This document shows positions 1 to 8,544 of a DNA stretch of 64,000 bases, in pieces (the stretch's first letter is position 1; each line of letters starts with the position of its first letter). This DNA is from Citromicrobium sp. UBA3494 (lineage in GTDB: Bacteria; Pseudomonadota; Alphaproteobacteria; Sphingomonadales; Sphingomonadaceae). The notes beneath the pieces are model-generated. The model saw only the letters and a program-made list of their open reading frames with translations, ran no database searches and was not told the DNA's origin. The stretch covers positions 242,956 through 306,955 of the forward strand of contig DFQH01000007.1 in NCBI GenBank assembly GCA_002377695.1. The letters run 5' to 3'. The position numbers were made by a program, and so were the translations under genes.

Positions 1-884
1 CGCACCAGCCGCCGCGCGAGATAGCGCGGCTCCTCGCCCGCGGTCAGCATCCGCGCGAGGTAGTAGAGTGCGGCGTCCGGATCGCTCCCGCGCACGGCCT
101 TATGCAGCGCGGAGATGAGGTTGTAATGCCCGTCGCGATCCTTGTCGTACACCGCCACCCGGCGTTGCAAAAAGCTACCGAGCCCTGCGGGATCGAGCGG
201 CTCCGTCAGCCCCGCATTATACAGCGTTTCCGCCTGGTTGAGCAGGAAGCGGCCGTCGCCGTCGGCGGAAGCGATCAGCGCAGCGCGCGCATCTTCGGTG
301 AGGGGGAGGGGGTGTTCCAGCTCCTCCGCGCGGGTCAGCAATTCGCCCAGCGCCTCATGCCCCAGTCGCTCGAGGATCAGCACCTGCGCGCGGCTGAGCA
401 GCGCGGCGTTGAGTGCAAAACTTGGGTTTTCGGTCGTCGCGCCGACCAGCGTCACCGTGCCGCGCTCCACGAAGGGCAGGAAGCCATCCTGCTGCGCGCG
501 GTTGAAGCGGTGAATCTCGTCCACGAACAGCAGCGTCTTCTGCCCTGCCTGCGCGGCCTTGTCGGCCTCCGCGAATACTTTCTTGAGGTCCGCCACGCCG
601 CTGAATACCGCGCTGACGGCGGCAAAGCGCATGCCGACGCTGTCGGCCAGCAGGCGCGCGATCGTGGTCTTGCCGGTGCCAGGAGGCCCCCACAGGATCA
701 TGCTGGAGAGCTTGCCCGCCGTCACCATCCGCCCGATCGTTCCTTCAGCGCCGGTCAGATGATCCTGCCCGACAACCTCGTCGAGGGTGCGCGGGCGCAG
801 GCGGTCCGCCAGCGGTGCGTCGGCGCGCGGCTGGTCGGGAGCGGAGGGAGGAGGAGGGGAATCGTCCCCGAACAGATCGGCCAT
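1..884 (-). CDS. rarA: Replication-associated recombination protein A (AAA ATPase), 3' end cut by window edge
   Basis: About 294 residues are visible and the C-terminus lies beyond base 1. The ATG at 884 gives MADLFGDD. Walker A GPPGTGKTT is at about residues 66-74 and Walker B VDEIH at 121-125, followed by a GATTENPSF stretch typical of the RarA/MgsA/WRNIP1 clamp-loader-like AAA family. Such proteins act at stalled replication forks and interact with single-strand-binding protein. The sequence after the AAA core (HYNLISALHKAVRGSDPDAA) is the family's tetramerisation-side helical region. It is divergent from the small membrane-protein gene at 986. Function is by family; nothing unusual is visible. 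Confidence 0.93.
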   Translation of the reverse strand, partial: MADLFGDDSPPPPSAPDQPRADAPLADRLRPRTLDEVVGQDHLTGAEGTIGRMVTAGKLSSMILWGPPGTGKTTIARLLADSVGMRFAAVSAVFSGVADLKKVFAEADKAAQAGQKTLLFVDEIHRFNRAQQDGFLPFVERGTVTLVGATTENPSFALNAALLSRAQVLILERLGHEALGELLTRAEELEHPLPLTEDARAALIASADGDGRFLLNQAETLYNAGLTEPLDPAGLGSFLQRRVAVYDKDRDGHYNLISALHKAVRGSDPDAALYYLARMLTAGEEPRYLARRLV

Positions 885-985
885 CGCGGTGCAGATAGGG
901 ATGCATGGGGCGACTTGCCAATCCACCGCACTCGCATAAGCTGCGCCGCCAGAGGGTCGCGCCTTGTGGGAGAGGGGACGAACCA

Positions 986-1429
986 ATGGACGATTATCTC
1001 GATCGGAAAACGCCGTGGCACCTGTGGGTGGTGGGCATTGTGTCGCTGCTGTGGAACAGCATCGGCGCGGCGGACTATGTCTTTTCAAGCATGCAGGCCG
1101 ACTGGTGGCTGGAGGCCATGCAGTATCCCGAAAGCGGGATCGCCTATCTCCAAGCCTTTCCAGCATGGGCGCACGTCGGATGGGCGGTCGGCACGCTGGG
1201 GGGCTTTATCGGCTCTATCCTGCTGATTGCGCGCAGCGGGTTCGCAGTGTGGGCCTTCGCGCTTTCCCTCTTGGGTATCGCGGTGACCACCTACTACGAA
1301 ACGCTGACACAGCTTCCGCCCGAACTCGCGGAGATTCAGCCCGGGTGGTTTCCCTACGTTCTGTGGAGCATCGCCACATTCCTGCTGATCTACGCCATCA
1401 GCATGAGATCCAAAGGCGTGTTACGCTGA
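986..1429 (+). CDS. Small four-helix integral membrane protein, unknown function
   Basis: 147 residues. I do not recognise a named family with certainty. Four hydrophobic segments are visible: about 15-33, 60-80, 85-105 and 122-140. A Trp-rich start (MDDYLDRKTPWHLW) is typical of short inner-membrane proteins. An earlier in-frame codon at 905 exists, but the ATG at 986 follows a GAGGGGA Shine-Dalgarno at 972-978 and begins the conserved-looking part. Its stop TGA (1427-1429) overlaps the stop of the convergent glycosyltransferase gene by nine bases. Confidence 0.6.
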   Translation: MDDYLDRKTPWHLWVVGIVSLLWNSIGAADYVFSSMQADWWLEAMQYPESGIAYLQAFPAWAHVGWAVGTLGGFIGSILLIARSGFAVWAFALSLLGIAVTTYYETLTQLPPELAEIQPGWFPYVLWSIATFLLIYAISMRSKGVLR

Positions 1430-2599
1430 TCTTGCCGCCTGCGGCCCGCCGTTCTTCTCTCGGGCATTCGCCAGCCGCAGGTAGGTATCCACCATCGATG
1501 CGTTGATCGCCTCCCAGGTGTAGGGCTGGCTGCGTTCGAGCCCCGCCGCGCCGTGCCGCGCGCGCAAATCCGCATCCGTGCAGTAAGGCGCCAGCGCGTC
1601 GGCAAAGCCTTCGACATCGCCCGGCGTCACCAGCGCGCCGGTTTCGCCATCGGCGACGAGGCTGGAACTGCCGGTGGCATTGGCGGCGACCACGGGGATC
1701 GCGCAGGCCATGTGTTCCAGCGTCACGTTGCCGAAGGTTTCGGTGATGGAAGGGTTGAAGAACACATCCGCGCTGGCGACCGCGCGGCCCAGGTCCGTGC
1801 CCTCCTGCTGGCCCACGAAGATACCGCCGGGCAGCGCTTTCTCGAACCATCCGCGCGCAGGCCCGTCGCCGATCACCATCACGCGGTGCGGCACCTGCCG
1901 CTTGCGCAGTTCGATGATCGAATCGGTGAAGACGTCGAGGCCCTTCTCCATCACCAGCCGCCCGAGGAAGGAGATCACCACCTCATCGTCGGCGATGCCC
2001 TGTTCGCGGCGCCACGCCAGGTCGCGCGCGCCGGGGTGGAAGATGCTGCGGTCGATCCCGCGCGTCCAGATGCCGATATCATCGTTCATGCCCTGATCGC
2101 GCAGGACATCGACCATGCCTTCGGACGGGGCGACCAGCGCATCGCACTTGCGATACATGGCGCGCAGCCACGCCTCGACCGCCGGTTCGAGGAAGCCGAG
2201 CTTGTAGTAGCGCGGATAGGTCTCGAACCGGGTGTGGACCGATCCCAGCACCGGCACATCGTGCCTGCGCGCCCAGTCGACCGCCTGACGGCTGGCGCGA
2301 TCCGGGCTGGCGACGTGGATCAGGTTGGGGCGGAAAGCCTCGAACTTTTCCTTCGCCTTGCCGGTCAGGCCCAGCGGAACGCGGTATTCGGAGCGGCCGG
2401 GGATCGCGATCGAAGGCAGGGAGACGATCTCTCCCACCGCTTCGACCTGCGGATTCTTCACCGTGGGCGCGAAGATGCGCACTTCGCCGCCAAGCTCCAG
2501 CACATGGCCGACCAGGCGATTGAGTGCCTGGGTCGGCCCGTCGCGGACCATGTTGTAATTGCCGCTGACGAGGGCGATGCGCAGGTCGGTAACGTCCAT
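1421..2599 (-). CDS. GT4-family glycosyltransferase
   Basis: 392 residues with two Rossmann halves of the GT-B fold. The N-terminal half begins RIALVSGNYNMVRDG, and the C-terminal nucleotide-sugar half starts near FLGRLVMEKGLDVF (211-224). The EX7E signature of retaining GT4 enzymes is at E287 to E295 (TETFGNVTLE). The closest groups by appearance are MgtA/SqdX-like transferases that glycosylate diacylglycerol lipids, so a glycolipid product at the inner membrane is plausible but not proven. Start ATG 2599 is chosen because the longer frame upstream (to 2725) is low-complexity and runs into the serC control region. Confidence 0.8.
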   Translation of the reverse strand: MDVTDLRIALVSGNYNMVRDGPTQALNRLVGHVLELGGEVRIFAPTVKNPQVEAVGEIVSLPSIAIPGRSEYRVPLGLTGKAKEKFEAFRPNLIHVASPDRASRQAVDWARRHDVPVLGSVHTRFETYPRYYKLGFLEPAVEAWLRAMYRKCDALVAPSEGMVDVLRDQGMNDDIGIWTRGIDRSIFHPGARDLAWRREQGIADDEVVISFLGRLVMEKGLDVFTDSIIELRKRQVPHRVMVIGDGPARGWFEKALPGGIFVGQQEGTDLGRAVASADVFFNPSITETFGNVTLEHMACAIPVVAANATGSSSLVADGETGALVTPGDVEGFADALAPYCTDADLRARHGAAGLERSQPYTWEAINASMVDTYLRLANAREKNGGPQAARSA

Positions 2600-2733
2600 G
2601 GTGGGTCGCCTTAGGCGCGCGCGGTCCGATTGGCGAGGGGGCCACGGTAGGGGCTGGGGGCGAGGGAAGCCACCGCCGCAGTGGGCACGACCCAGCCGAT
2701 CATGCGCGCGGTCTGTCGATAGCACACCATTTC

Positions 2734-2820
2734 AAGTTGACTCCTGACGGCGCAACTTTATTGCCGCCGACGGGCCACGCGGTCCCAACGCCGCGCGAGC
2801 TCTCTGCAAGGAGAGAATAC
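2734..2820 (+). promoter_or_regulatory. serC leader RNA (structured 5' UTR over the serC ribosome-binding site)
   Basis: Seen: a hairpin with arms AAGTTG (2734-2739) and CAACTT (2753-2758), then a GC-rich stretch, then a terminal hairpin CTCTC (2800-2804) / GAGAG (2811-2815) whose 3' arm contains the AAGGAG Shine-Dalgarno (2808-2813) just before the serC ATG at 2821. Known: the alphaproteobacterial serC motif from comparative genomics has stems of which the last overlaps the serC ribosome-binding site. Order, position and gene context match; the exact consensus cannot be checked here. Likely role: control of serine synthesis at translation initiation. Confidence 0.65.
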
Positions 2821-3975
2821 ATGACTGCTACGAAGCCGACGCTCCGTCCGGAGCGCCCTTTCTTTTCGTCCGGACCCACGGCCAAGTTCCCCGGCTGGTC
2901 CCTCGACACACTCAAAACCGAATCGCTGGGCCGTTCGCACCGTTCTTCGGTCGGCAAGGCGCGCCTGAAATACGCGATCGACCTCAGCCGCGAACTGCTG
3001 GGCGTGCCCGACGACTATCTCGTCGGCATCATGCCGGGTTCGGATACCGGCGCGCTCGAATGCGCGATGTGGACGATGCTGGGCGCAGGCCCCGCCACCG
3101 TCGCCGCGTGGGAAAGCTTCGGCAATGTGTGGATTCAGGATGCGGTCAAGCAGCTCAAGCTGCCCGACCTGCAGGTTCTCGACGCGCCCTACGGCGAAAT
3201 TCCCGATCTGAACTCGATCCCGCAGGAAAACGATGTCGTTTTCACCTGGAACGGGACCACGTCTGGCGCGCGCATTCCCAACACGGACTGGCTGGCATCG
3301 GATCGCAAGGGGATCACCATCAACGACGCGACCAGCGCCGTCTTCGCGCAGGAGATGGATTGGGCAAAGCTCGATGCCACGACCTATAGCTGGCAGAAGG
3401 TGATGGGCTCCGAAGCGCAGCACGGGATGCTGATCCTCAGCCCCAAAGCGGTGGAGCGGATCGAAAGCTACGATCCCGAATGGCCGCTGCCCAAGCTGTT
3501 CCGCCTGAAGAAGGGCGGCAAGCTGAACACCGCGATCTTCGAAGGCGCGACGATCAACACGCCCTCCATGCTCGCGACGGAAGACTACATCGCCGCGCTC
3601 GAATGGGCGAAGTCGATCGGCGGGCTGCCCGCAATGATCGAACGCGCCAATGCCAACGCCAAGGTGCTGACCGACTGGATCGAGGCGACGCCTTACGTGC
3701 GCAACATGGTCGACGATCCGGCCAAGCGGACCAATACCGGCGTGTGCTTCGTCTTCCAGGGCGAGTGGTTCGACAGCCTGCCTGAGGACGAGCAGGCCGC
3801 GGTGCCCGGCAAGATCTACAAGATGCTGGAAGCCGAAGGCGTCGGTTACGACTTCAACGGCTATCGCGATGCTCCGCCGAGCTTGCGCATCTGGTGCGGC
3901 GGCACGGTCGAGAGCGAAGACATCGCGCGCCTGATCCCGTGGATCGAGTGGGCCTTCGCCGAGCTGCAGAAGTAA
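2821..3975 (+). CDS. serC: Phosphoserine aminotransferase
   Basis: 384 residues. A PLP enzyme of aminotransferase class V that makes O-phosphoserine from 3-phosphohydroxypyruvate and glutamate (it also serves pyridoxine synthesis). FFSSGPTAKFPGW near the N-terminus and the Schiff-base lysine in SWQKVMG (about K193) are visible. Length and sequence are of the longer alphaproteobacterial SerC type. Start ATG 2821 is set by the AAGGAG at 2808-2813, which sits inside the terminal hairpin of the leader; an upstream in-frame codon at 2737 would lie inside the leader and is rejected. serA follows after 112 bases. Confidence 0.95.
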   Translation: MTATKPTLRPERPFFSSGPTAKFPGWSLDTLKTESLGRSHRSSVGKARLKYAIDLSRELLGVPDDYLVGIMPGSDTGALECAMWTMLGAGPATVAAWESFGNVWIQDAVKQLKLPDLQVLDAPYGEIPDLNSIPQENDVVFTWNGTTSGARIPNTDWLASDRKGITINDATSAVFAQEMDWAKLDATTYSWQKVMGSEAQHGMLILSPKAVERIESYDPEWPLPKLFRLKKGGKLNTAIFEGATINTPSMLATEDYIAALEWAKSIGGLPAMIERANANAKVLTDWIEATPYVRNMVDDPAKRTNTGVCFVFQGEWFDSLPEDEQAAVPGKIYKMLEAEGVGYDFNGYRDAPPSLRIWCGGTVESEDIARLIPWIEWAFAELQK

Positions 3976-3986
3976 TTCCCTTTTCT

Positions 3987-4064
3987 CGTCATTCCCGCGA
4001 AGGCGGGAATCCAGTTGAGACGGAATTGGCTTCCCGCTGGATCCCCGCCTTCGCGGGGATGACG
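3987..4064. repeat. REP-like inverted repeat between serC and serA
   Basis: The left arm 3987-4014 and right arm 4037-4064 are reverse complements with few mismatches, and each arm itself carries a short GC-rich palindrome (CCCGCGAAGGCGGG, CCCCGCCTTCGCGGGG). This dense, extragenic form is the common proteobacterial REP/BIME type. Transcribed in the serC-serA message it would form a strong hairpin that could stabilise serC RNA or reduce serA expression. Confidence 0.85.
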
Positions 4065-4087
4065 AAATCACGAATGGATTTCGTAAC

Positions 4088-5671
4088 ATGACCAAACCCA
4101 AAGTCCTGATTTCCGACAAGATGAGCCCCGAAGCCGCGAAGATCTTCGAAGAGCGCGGCTGCGACGTTGATGTGAAGCCCGGCCTTTCGCCCGAGGAGCT
4201 GAAGGCGATTATCGGCGAATATGAAGGCCTTGCGATCCGTTCCTCGACCAAGGTGACGCCCGAAATTCTTGAGGCCGCGACCAACCTGAAGGTCATCGGC
4301 CGCGCGGGCATCGGCGTCGACAATGTCGATATTGCCGCCGCGGGGGAGCGGGGCGTGGTGGTGATGAACACCCCTTTCGGTAATTCGATCACCACGGCCG
4401 AGCACGCGATCGCCATGCTGCTGGCGCTCGCCCGGCAGATTCCGCAAGCCAATGCGCGCACGCAGAACGGCGAATGGCCCAAGAGCGATTACATGGGCGT
4501 CGAGCTGACCGGCAAGACGCTGGGCCTGATCGGCGCGGGCAATATCGGCTCCATCGTCGCATCCCGCGCGCAGGGCCTCAAGATGAAGGTGATCGCATAC
4601 GATCCCTTCCTGACGGAGGAACGCGCGGTCGATATCGGGGTCGAAAAGGTGGAGCTCGACGAGCTGCTTGGCCGCGCCGACTGCATCACGCTGCATACCC
4701 CGCTCACCGATGAGACGCGCAATATCCTGAGCCGCGAAAACCTCGCCAAGACGAAGAAGGGCGTGCGGATCGTCAACTGCGCGCGCGGCGGGCTGGTGGA
4801 CGAGGATGCTCTGGCCGAGATGCTCGACTCCGGGCATGTCGCGGGCGCCGCGCTGGACGTGTTCGTGACCGAACCGGCGAAGGAAAGCCCGCTGTTCGGC
4901 AAGCCCGGCTTCATCTGCACGCCGCACCTGGGCGCCTCGACCCGCGAGGCGCAGGAGAATGTCGCGCTGCAGGTCGCCGAACAGCTCAGCGATTTCCTGC
5001 TCACCGGTGCCGTCACCAACGCGCTCAACATGCCCAGTCTCAGCGCGGAGGAAGCGCCCCGCCTCAAGCCCTACATGCAGCTCGCCGAAAGCCTCGGCTC
5101 GCTGGTCGGGCAACTGGCGCATGGCAGCCTGCCCAAGATCGCTATCGAGCTGGAAGGCGATGCGGCGGAGCTGAACTCCAAGCCGATCACCGCAGCCGTG
5201 CTGGCGGGCCTGATGCGCCGCTATTCGCAGAGCGTGAACATGGTCAACGCGCCCTATCTGGCGAAGGACCGTGGCATCGAGGTGCGCGAAATCCGCAACA
5301 GCCGCGAGGGTACCTACCAGACGCTGATCCGCGTGACGGTGGAAACCGATTCCGGTGAACGTTCGGTGGCGGGCACGCTGTTCGGCAAGGAAGCGCCGCG
5401 GCTGGTGGAAATCTTCGGCATCGGGATCGAGGCCGAGCTGGATGGCCATATGCTCTACGTCGTCAACGACGATGCGCCCGGCTTCATCGGGCGGATCGGT
5501 TCGCTGCTGGGCGACCGGGGCATCAATATCGGCACCTTCAACCTGGGGCGCAAGCAGGCGGGCGGGGAAGCCGTGCTGCTGCTCAGCATCGACCATCCGC
5601 TGGACGATGCGCTGATCGCCGAGGCGGAGAAGCTGGATGGTGTGCGCACGGTGAAGGCGCTCAGTTTCTGA
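4088..5671 (+). CDS. serA: D-3-phosphoglycerate dehydrogenase, long (ASB plus ACT) form
   Basis: 527 residues. First step of serine synthesis: 3-phosphoglycerate to 3-phosphohydroxypyruvate with NAD. Visible are the substrate domain, the NAD-binding GLIGAGNIGS motif near residue 149, NCARGGLVDEDAL and HLGASTREAQ with the catalytic Arg/Glu/His set, a middle ASB domain, and a C-terminal ACT domain from about 455 (LYVVNDDAPGFIGRIGSLLG), where serine usually binds as feedback inhibitor. Start ATG 4088 lies 23 bases past the inverted repeat. Co-directional with serC, forming the serine pathway unit. Confidence 0.97.
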   Translation: MTKPKVLISDKMSPEAAKIFEERGCDVDVKPGLSPEELKAIIGEYEGLAIRSSTKVTPEILEAATNLKVIGRAGIGVDNVDIAAAGERGVVVMNTPFGNSITTAEHAIAMLLALARQIPQANARTQNGEWPKSDYMGVELTGKTLGLIGAGNIGSIVASRAQGLKMKVIAYDPFLTEERAVDIGVEKVELDELLGRADCITLHTPLTDETRNILSRENLAKTKKGVRIVNCARGGLVDEDALAEMLDSGHVAGAALDVFVTEPAKESPLFGKPGFICTPHLGASTREAQENVALQVAEQLSDFLLTGAVTNALNMPSLSAEEAPRLKPYMQLAESLGSLVGQLAHGSLPKIAIELEGDAAELNSKPITAAVLAGLMRRYSQSVNMVNAPYLAKDRGIEVREIRNSREGTYQTLIRVTVETDSGERSVAGTLFGKEAPRLVEIFGIGIEAELDGHMLYVVNDDAPGFIGRIGSLLGDRGINIGTFNLGRKQAGGEAVLLLSIDHPLDDALIAEAEKLDGVRTVKALSF

Positions 5672-5679
5672 TGTGGTCA

Positions 5680-5720
5680 GGCGGGCGGGGCGAGCCAATC
5701 TTGGCTTGCCGCCGCCTGCC
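5680..5720 (+). terminator. GC-rich hairpin after serA
   Basis: A long imperfect hairpin centred on GCCAA/TTGGC (about 5694-5706) lies in the 72-base serA-hisZ gap. It lacks a T tract, so it may be a weak terminator or RNA-stabilising stem rather than a full stop. hisZ starts 23 bases later. Confidence 0.3.
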
Positions 5721-5743
5721 GGTCTGCTAGCGCTCGCGCCACC

Positions 5744-6844
5744 ATGACCGACGACCTGCTGCCCGAGGGGCTGGCCGACAATCTGCCCGAACAATCCGCC
5801 CTGCTGACGCAGGCGATGCGCCTCGCGCTCGATGCAATGGATGCGCATGGCTACGACCGGGTCAGCCCGCCGCTGATCGAGTTCGAAAAGTCGCTGGGGC
5901 AGCGCATGGATGGGCTGCAGACGCGCAGCATGTTCCGCTTCGTCGATCCCGCCAGCCTGCGCACGCTGGCGCTGCGCAGCGACATCACGCCGCAGATCGG
6001 ACGTATCGCCGCCACCGCGATGGCCGACAGCGCCCGCCCCCTGCGGCTGTGCTACGCAGGCGAGGTGGCGCGCATCGCAGCCGACCAGCTCGATCCGGTG
6101 CGCCAGCGCCTGCAGATCGGTGCCGAGCTGATCGGCTCGGACAGTGTTGCAGCGGCAACCGAAGTGGTGCTGACTGCGATTGAGGCGCTGGATGCTGTCG
6201 GGCTGGGGCCGCTTTCGGTCGATTTCACGCTGCCCGATCTCGTGACCACGCTGGCCAAGAGCACCTTCCCGCTCTCGCCCGACCAGGCCGAGAAAGTCCG
6301 GCGCGAACTGGACACCAAGGACGCGGGCGGCCTGAAGGCCATCGGCGGGGAAGCATTCCTGCCGCTGATTCACGCTGCCGGCCCCTTCCCGGATGCTCTT
6401 GAGAAGCTGCGCGCGGTGGACGCGGGCGGGGCGCTCGCAACGCGGATCGAGGGGCTGGAGCAGATCGCCGCCGCCATCGGAGACCGCGCGCGCATCACGC
6501 TTGATCCGACCGAGCGTCACGGCTTCGAATACCAGAGCTGGTTCGGCTTCACGCTCTACGCGGCCAACGTGCGCGGTGCGCTGGGGCGCGGCGGAACCTA
6601 CCTGATCCGCGGGACGGACGAGCCCGCGACGGGCTTTTCCATCTATCTGGGCCAGGCACTGCCACTGCTCGACACTGACGCGCCGCGCGACATGCTTTAC
6701 CTGCCGCTGGCCCACGACCGCGATGCAGCCGCGCGCCTGCGCGCCGAAGGCTGGCGCACGCTGCGGGCCCTGTCCGAAGACGAAGACCCGCGCGCGCTGG
6801 GGTGCACGCACCGCCTGGAAGACGGTGCGCCGACCGCGCTCTGA
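5744..6844 (+). CDS. hisZ: ATP phosphoribosyltransferase regulatory subunit
   Basis: 366 residues, a class II aminoacyl-tRNA-synthetase-like (HisRS paralog) protein that partners the short HisG in the first step of histidine synthesis. Motif-like stretches SPPLIEFEKSLG, MFRFVDPASLRTLALRSDIT and LRLCYAGEV are those of HisZ. The YDRVSPP start is also seen in HisS, but the protein lacks the anticodon-binding domain and is shorter, which separates HisZ from a true synthetase. hisG is not in the window. It ends base-to-base against the convergent oxidoreductase gene at 6845. Confidence 0.92.
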   Translation: MTDDLLPEGLADNLPEQSALLTQAMRLALDAMDAHGYDRVSPPLIEFEKSLGQRMDGLQTRSMFRFVDPASLRTLALRSDITPQIGRIAATAMADSARPLRLCYAGEVARIAADQLDPVRQRLQIGAELIGSDSVAAATEVVLTAIEALDAVGLGPLSVDFTLPDLVTTLAKSTFPLSPDQAEKVRRELDTKDAGGLKAIGGEAFLPLIHAAGPFPDALEKLRAVDAGGALATRIEGLEQIAAAIGDRARITLDPTERHGFEYQSWFGFTLYAANVRGALGRGGTYLIRGTDEPATGFSIYLGQALPLLDTDAPRDMLYLPLAHDRDAAARLRAEGWRTLRALSEDEDPRALGCTHRLEDGAPTAL

Positions 6845-7498
6845 TCAGTCCGCGAAATGCTCTGCCTTCGCGTCCCGGGGCACTCTGTCGGGGGCGATAA
6901 AGGCGCGGGCAACCTGCTTCACATCATCAAGATAGGCCTCGCGCCGGTCTGCATTTTCGTCCCCCTCCACATCGAACAGCAGGTGCGTTTCCACATCGCG
7001 GATGCCGCAATAGGAGAAGACACCGACATCGATCGCGGTGCGCATCGCATCGTCGTAGCGATAGCGGCGATATGTCCGCTCGGTGCTGCCGCCAATGCCG
7101 AGCAGAAGGGTGGGACGATTGGCAAGCAGGCCCTTTAGCCCAGCCTTGCCGCGGTCTTCCACGCCTTCGCCATAGACATAGGCCCAGTCTCCACTGAAGG
7201 TGCGTTCGATCCAGCCCTTCATGATTGCGGGCATGCCCCACCAGTAGACCGGGTAGATGAAGGCCAGCCGGTCGGCCGCATCCATCCGCTTCTGATAGGC
7301 GGAGATCTCCTCGGGAATATCCCCGCCCCAGAAATGTGCGTGATCCGCCTGCGTGAAGCGTGGGTCGAAATCCTCCTCATGCAAATCGAGCAGGTCGATC
7401 TGATGGCCCTGTGCCCTGATCGGCTCGAGAAAGGCGTCGAGCACGGCGCGCGGGTAGGAGTTGCGCAGCGGATGCGCAAAGACCACCAGAAGCTTCAT
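6845..7498 (-). CDS. NAD(P)H-dependent oxidoreductase, flavodoxin-like fold
   Basis: 217 residues of the MdaB/KefF/NQO1-like quinone reductase group. The N-terminal MKLLVVFAHPLRNSY, the FIYPVYWWGMPAIMKGWIERTF segment and a GIGGSTE stretch are the FMN-binding and dimer signatures. It would reduce quinones by two electrons with NAD(P)H in the cytosol. The start ATG 7498 has an AGGAG that overlaps the stop of the upstream aldo/keto reductase, so the two are translated together. The pair is opposite to the flanking hisZ and purA. Confidence 0.85.
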   Translation of the reverse strand: MKLLVVFAHPLRNSYPRAVLDAFLEPIRAQGHQIDLLDLHEEDFDPRFTQADHAHFWGGDIPEEISAYQKRMDAADRLAFIYPVYWWGMPAIMKGWIERTFSGDWAYVYGEGVEDRGKAGLKGLLANRPTLLLGIGGSTERTYRRYRYDDAMRTAIDVGVFSYCGIRDVETHLLFDVEGDENADRREAYLDDVKQVARAFIAPDRVPRDAKAEHFAD

Positions 7499-7509
7499 GG
7501 TGCTTGCTC

Positions 7510-8331
7510 CTACGAGTTGAACTTGCCCGGTTCAGGCCCCATCCGGCCGTCGGGATCGTCCAGATCGTCGATCTTCTTCATCTGATCGTCGGTCAGTTCG
7601 AAATCGAGTGCCTTGAAGTTGGCTTCGATGTGATCGCGGCTGGACGCCTTGGGGATGGTCGAAAGCCCGCACTGGATGTGCCAGCGGATCACCACGGCGG
7701 ATGTCGGCTGGCCGACTTCGCTGGCGATGGCGTCGATCGTGTCGTTGCCCATCGCATTGCCCTGGCCCAGCGGCGACCAGCTTTGCGTCACGATGCCCAT
7801 CTCATCATGCAGCTTGCGCATGTCGCGCTGCTGGAAGGTGGGATGCAGTTCGATCTGGTTGACCGCCGGGGTCACGCCGGTTTCGTCCACGATCCGCTTC
7901 AGGTCCTGCTCGCGGAAGTTGGACACGCCGATGCTCTTCGCCTTGCCCTGGTCGCGCAGCTCGATCAGCGCCTTCCACGTGTCCACGAAAAGGTCCTTTT
8001 CGGGCTGCGGCCAGTGGATCAGCAGCATGTCGACATGGTCGCGGCCCAGCCGCTCGAGGCACTTGTCCGCCGCCTTCAGCGTACGGTCGTAACCCTGGCT
8101 CTCGTTCCAGATCTTGGTCTGCAGGAAAATGTCGGCCCAGTCGCCGATGCCTTCGCCAACGCCGCGTTCGTTCTTGTAGATCGCGGCGGTGTCGACCAGC
8201 CAGTATCCCGTTTCCAGTGCGATGCGCACAGGCTGCGCAACCTTGTCTTCGTCGATCTGCCAGGTGCCGAAGCCCAGCTGCGGAATCTGGCGACCATCGT
8301 TGAGGGTGAGGGTGGGGTAATCTTTGCGCAT
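7510..8331 (-). CDS. Aldo/keto reductase (2,5-diketo-D-gluconate reductase-like)
   Basis: 273 residues, a TIM-barrel NADPH carbonyl reductase. LTLNDGRQIPQLGFGTWQ starts the barrel. Catalytic tetrad candidates are Asp and Tyr in DTAAIYKNERGVG, Lys in LQTKIWNE and His in LIHWPQP; the cofactor-binding IPKASSRDHIEAN motif is near the C-terminus. The start ATG 8331 has AAGGAG just upstream. The native substrate cannot be predicted. It forms a two-gene unit with the flavodoxin-fold reductase and is divergent from purA. Confidence 0.9.
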   Translation of the reverse strand: MRKDYPTLTLNDGRQIPQLGFGTWQIDEDKVAQPVRIALETGYWLVDTAAIYKNERGVGEGIGDWADIFLQTKIWNESQGYDRTLKAADKCLERLGRDHVDMLLIHWPQPEKDLFVDTWKALIELRDQGKAKSIGVSNFREQDLKRIVDETGVTPAVNQIELHPTFQQRDMRKLHDEMGIVTQSWSPLGQGNAMGNDTIDAIASEVGQPTSAVVIRWHIQCGLSTIPKASSRDHIEANFKALDFELTDDQMKKIDDLDDPDGRMGPEPGKFNS

Positions 8332-8479
8332 GAAATCTCCTTCTGCTGTCCCAACACGTGCGCCCGCCGAAATGTCCCGCGATTTGCGGATAATGCGTTT
8401 CCTACCGCGTTTGTGCATGCCATAGGCCCGCGCTTGTGCGCAGCCGGTTTCCGGCTCGGGAAATTTGGCCTCAGGACAC

Positions 8480-8497
8480 TGTGTCAGGTGTGTCAGG
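8480..8497 (+). repeat. Perfect tandem 9-bp repeat in the purA upstream region
   Basis: TGTGTCAGG occurs twice head-to-tail, immediately after a GACAC/GTGTC palindrome (8474-8484). The repeat lies 48 bases upstream of the purA start, in the 213-base gap between divergent genes. It could be an operator or part of a leader; no known purine regulator site is recognised. Confidence 0.5.
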
Positions 8498-8544
8498 CCA
8501 AGGTACCGCAATCGGTCCGCGCGATGATGTGAAGGAGTGCAGGT

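Noticed and set aside
3989..6811. 940-residue open frame on the minus strand opposite serA and hisZ
   Set aside because: Arg/Ala/Gln-rich shadow of two well-recognised genes on the plus strand; no domain and no ribosome site.
5744..6844. Calling this gene histidyl-tRNA synthetase
   Set aside because: It has the class II-like core but lacks the anticodon-binding domain and has HisZ-type motifs and length.
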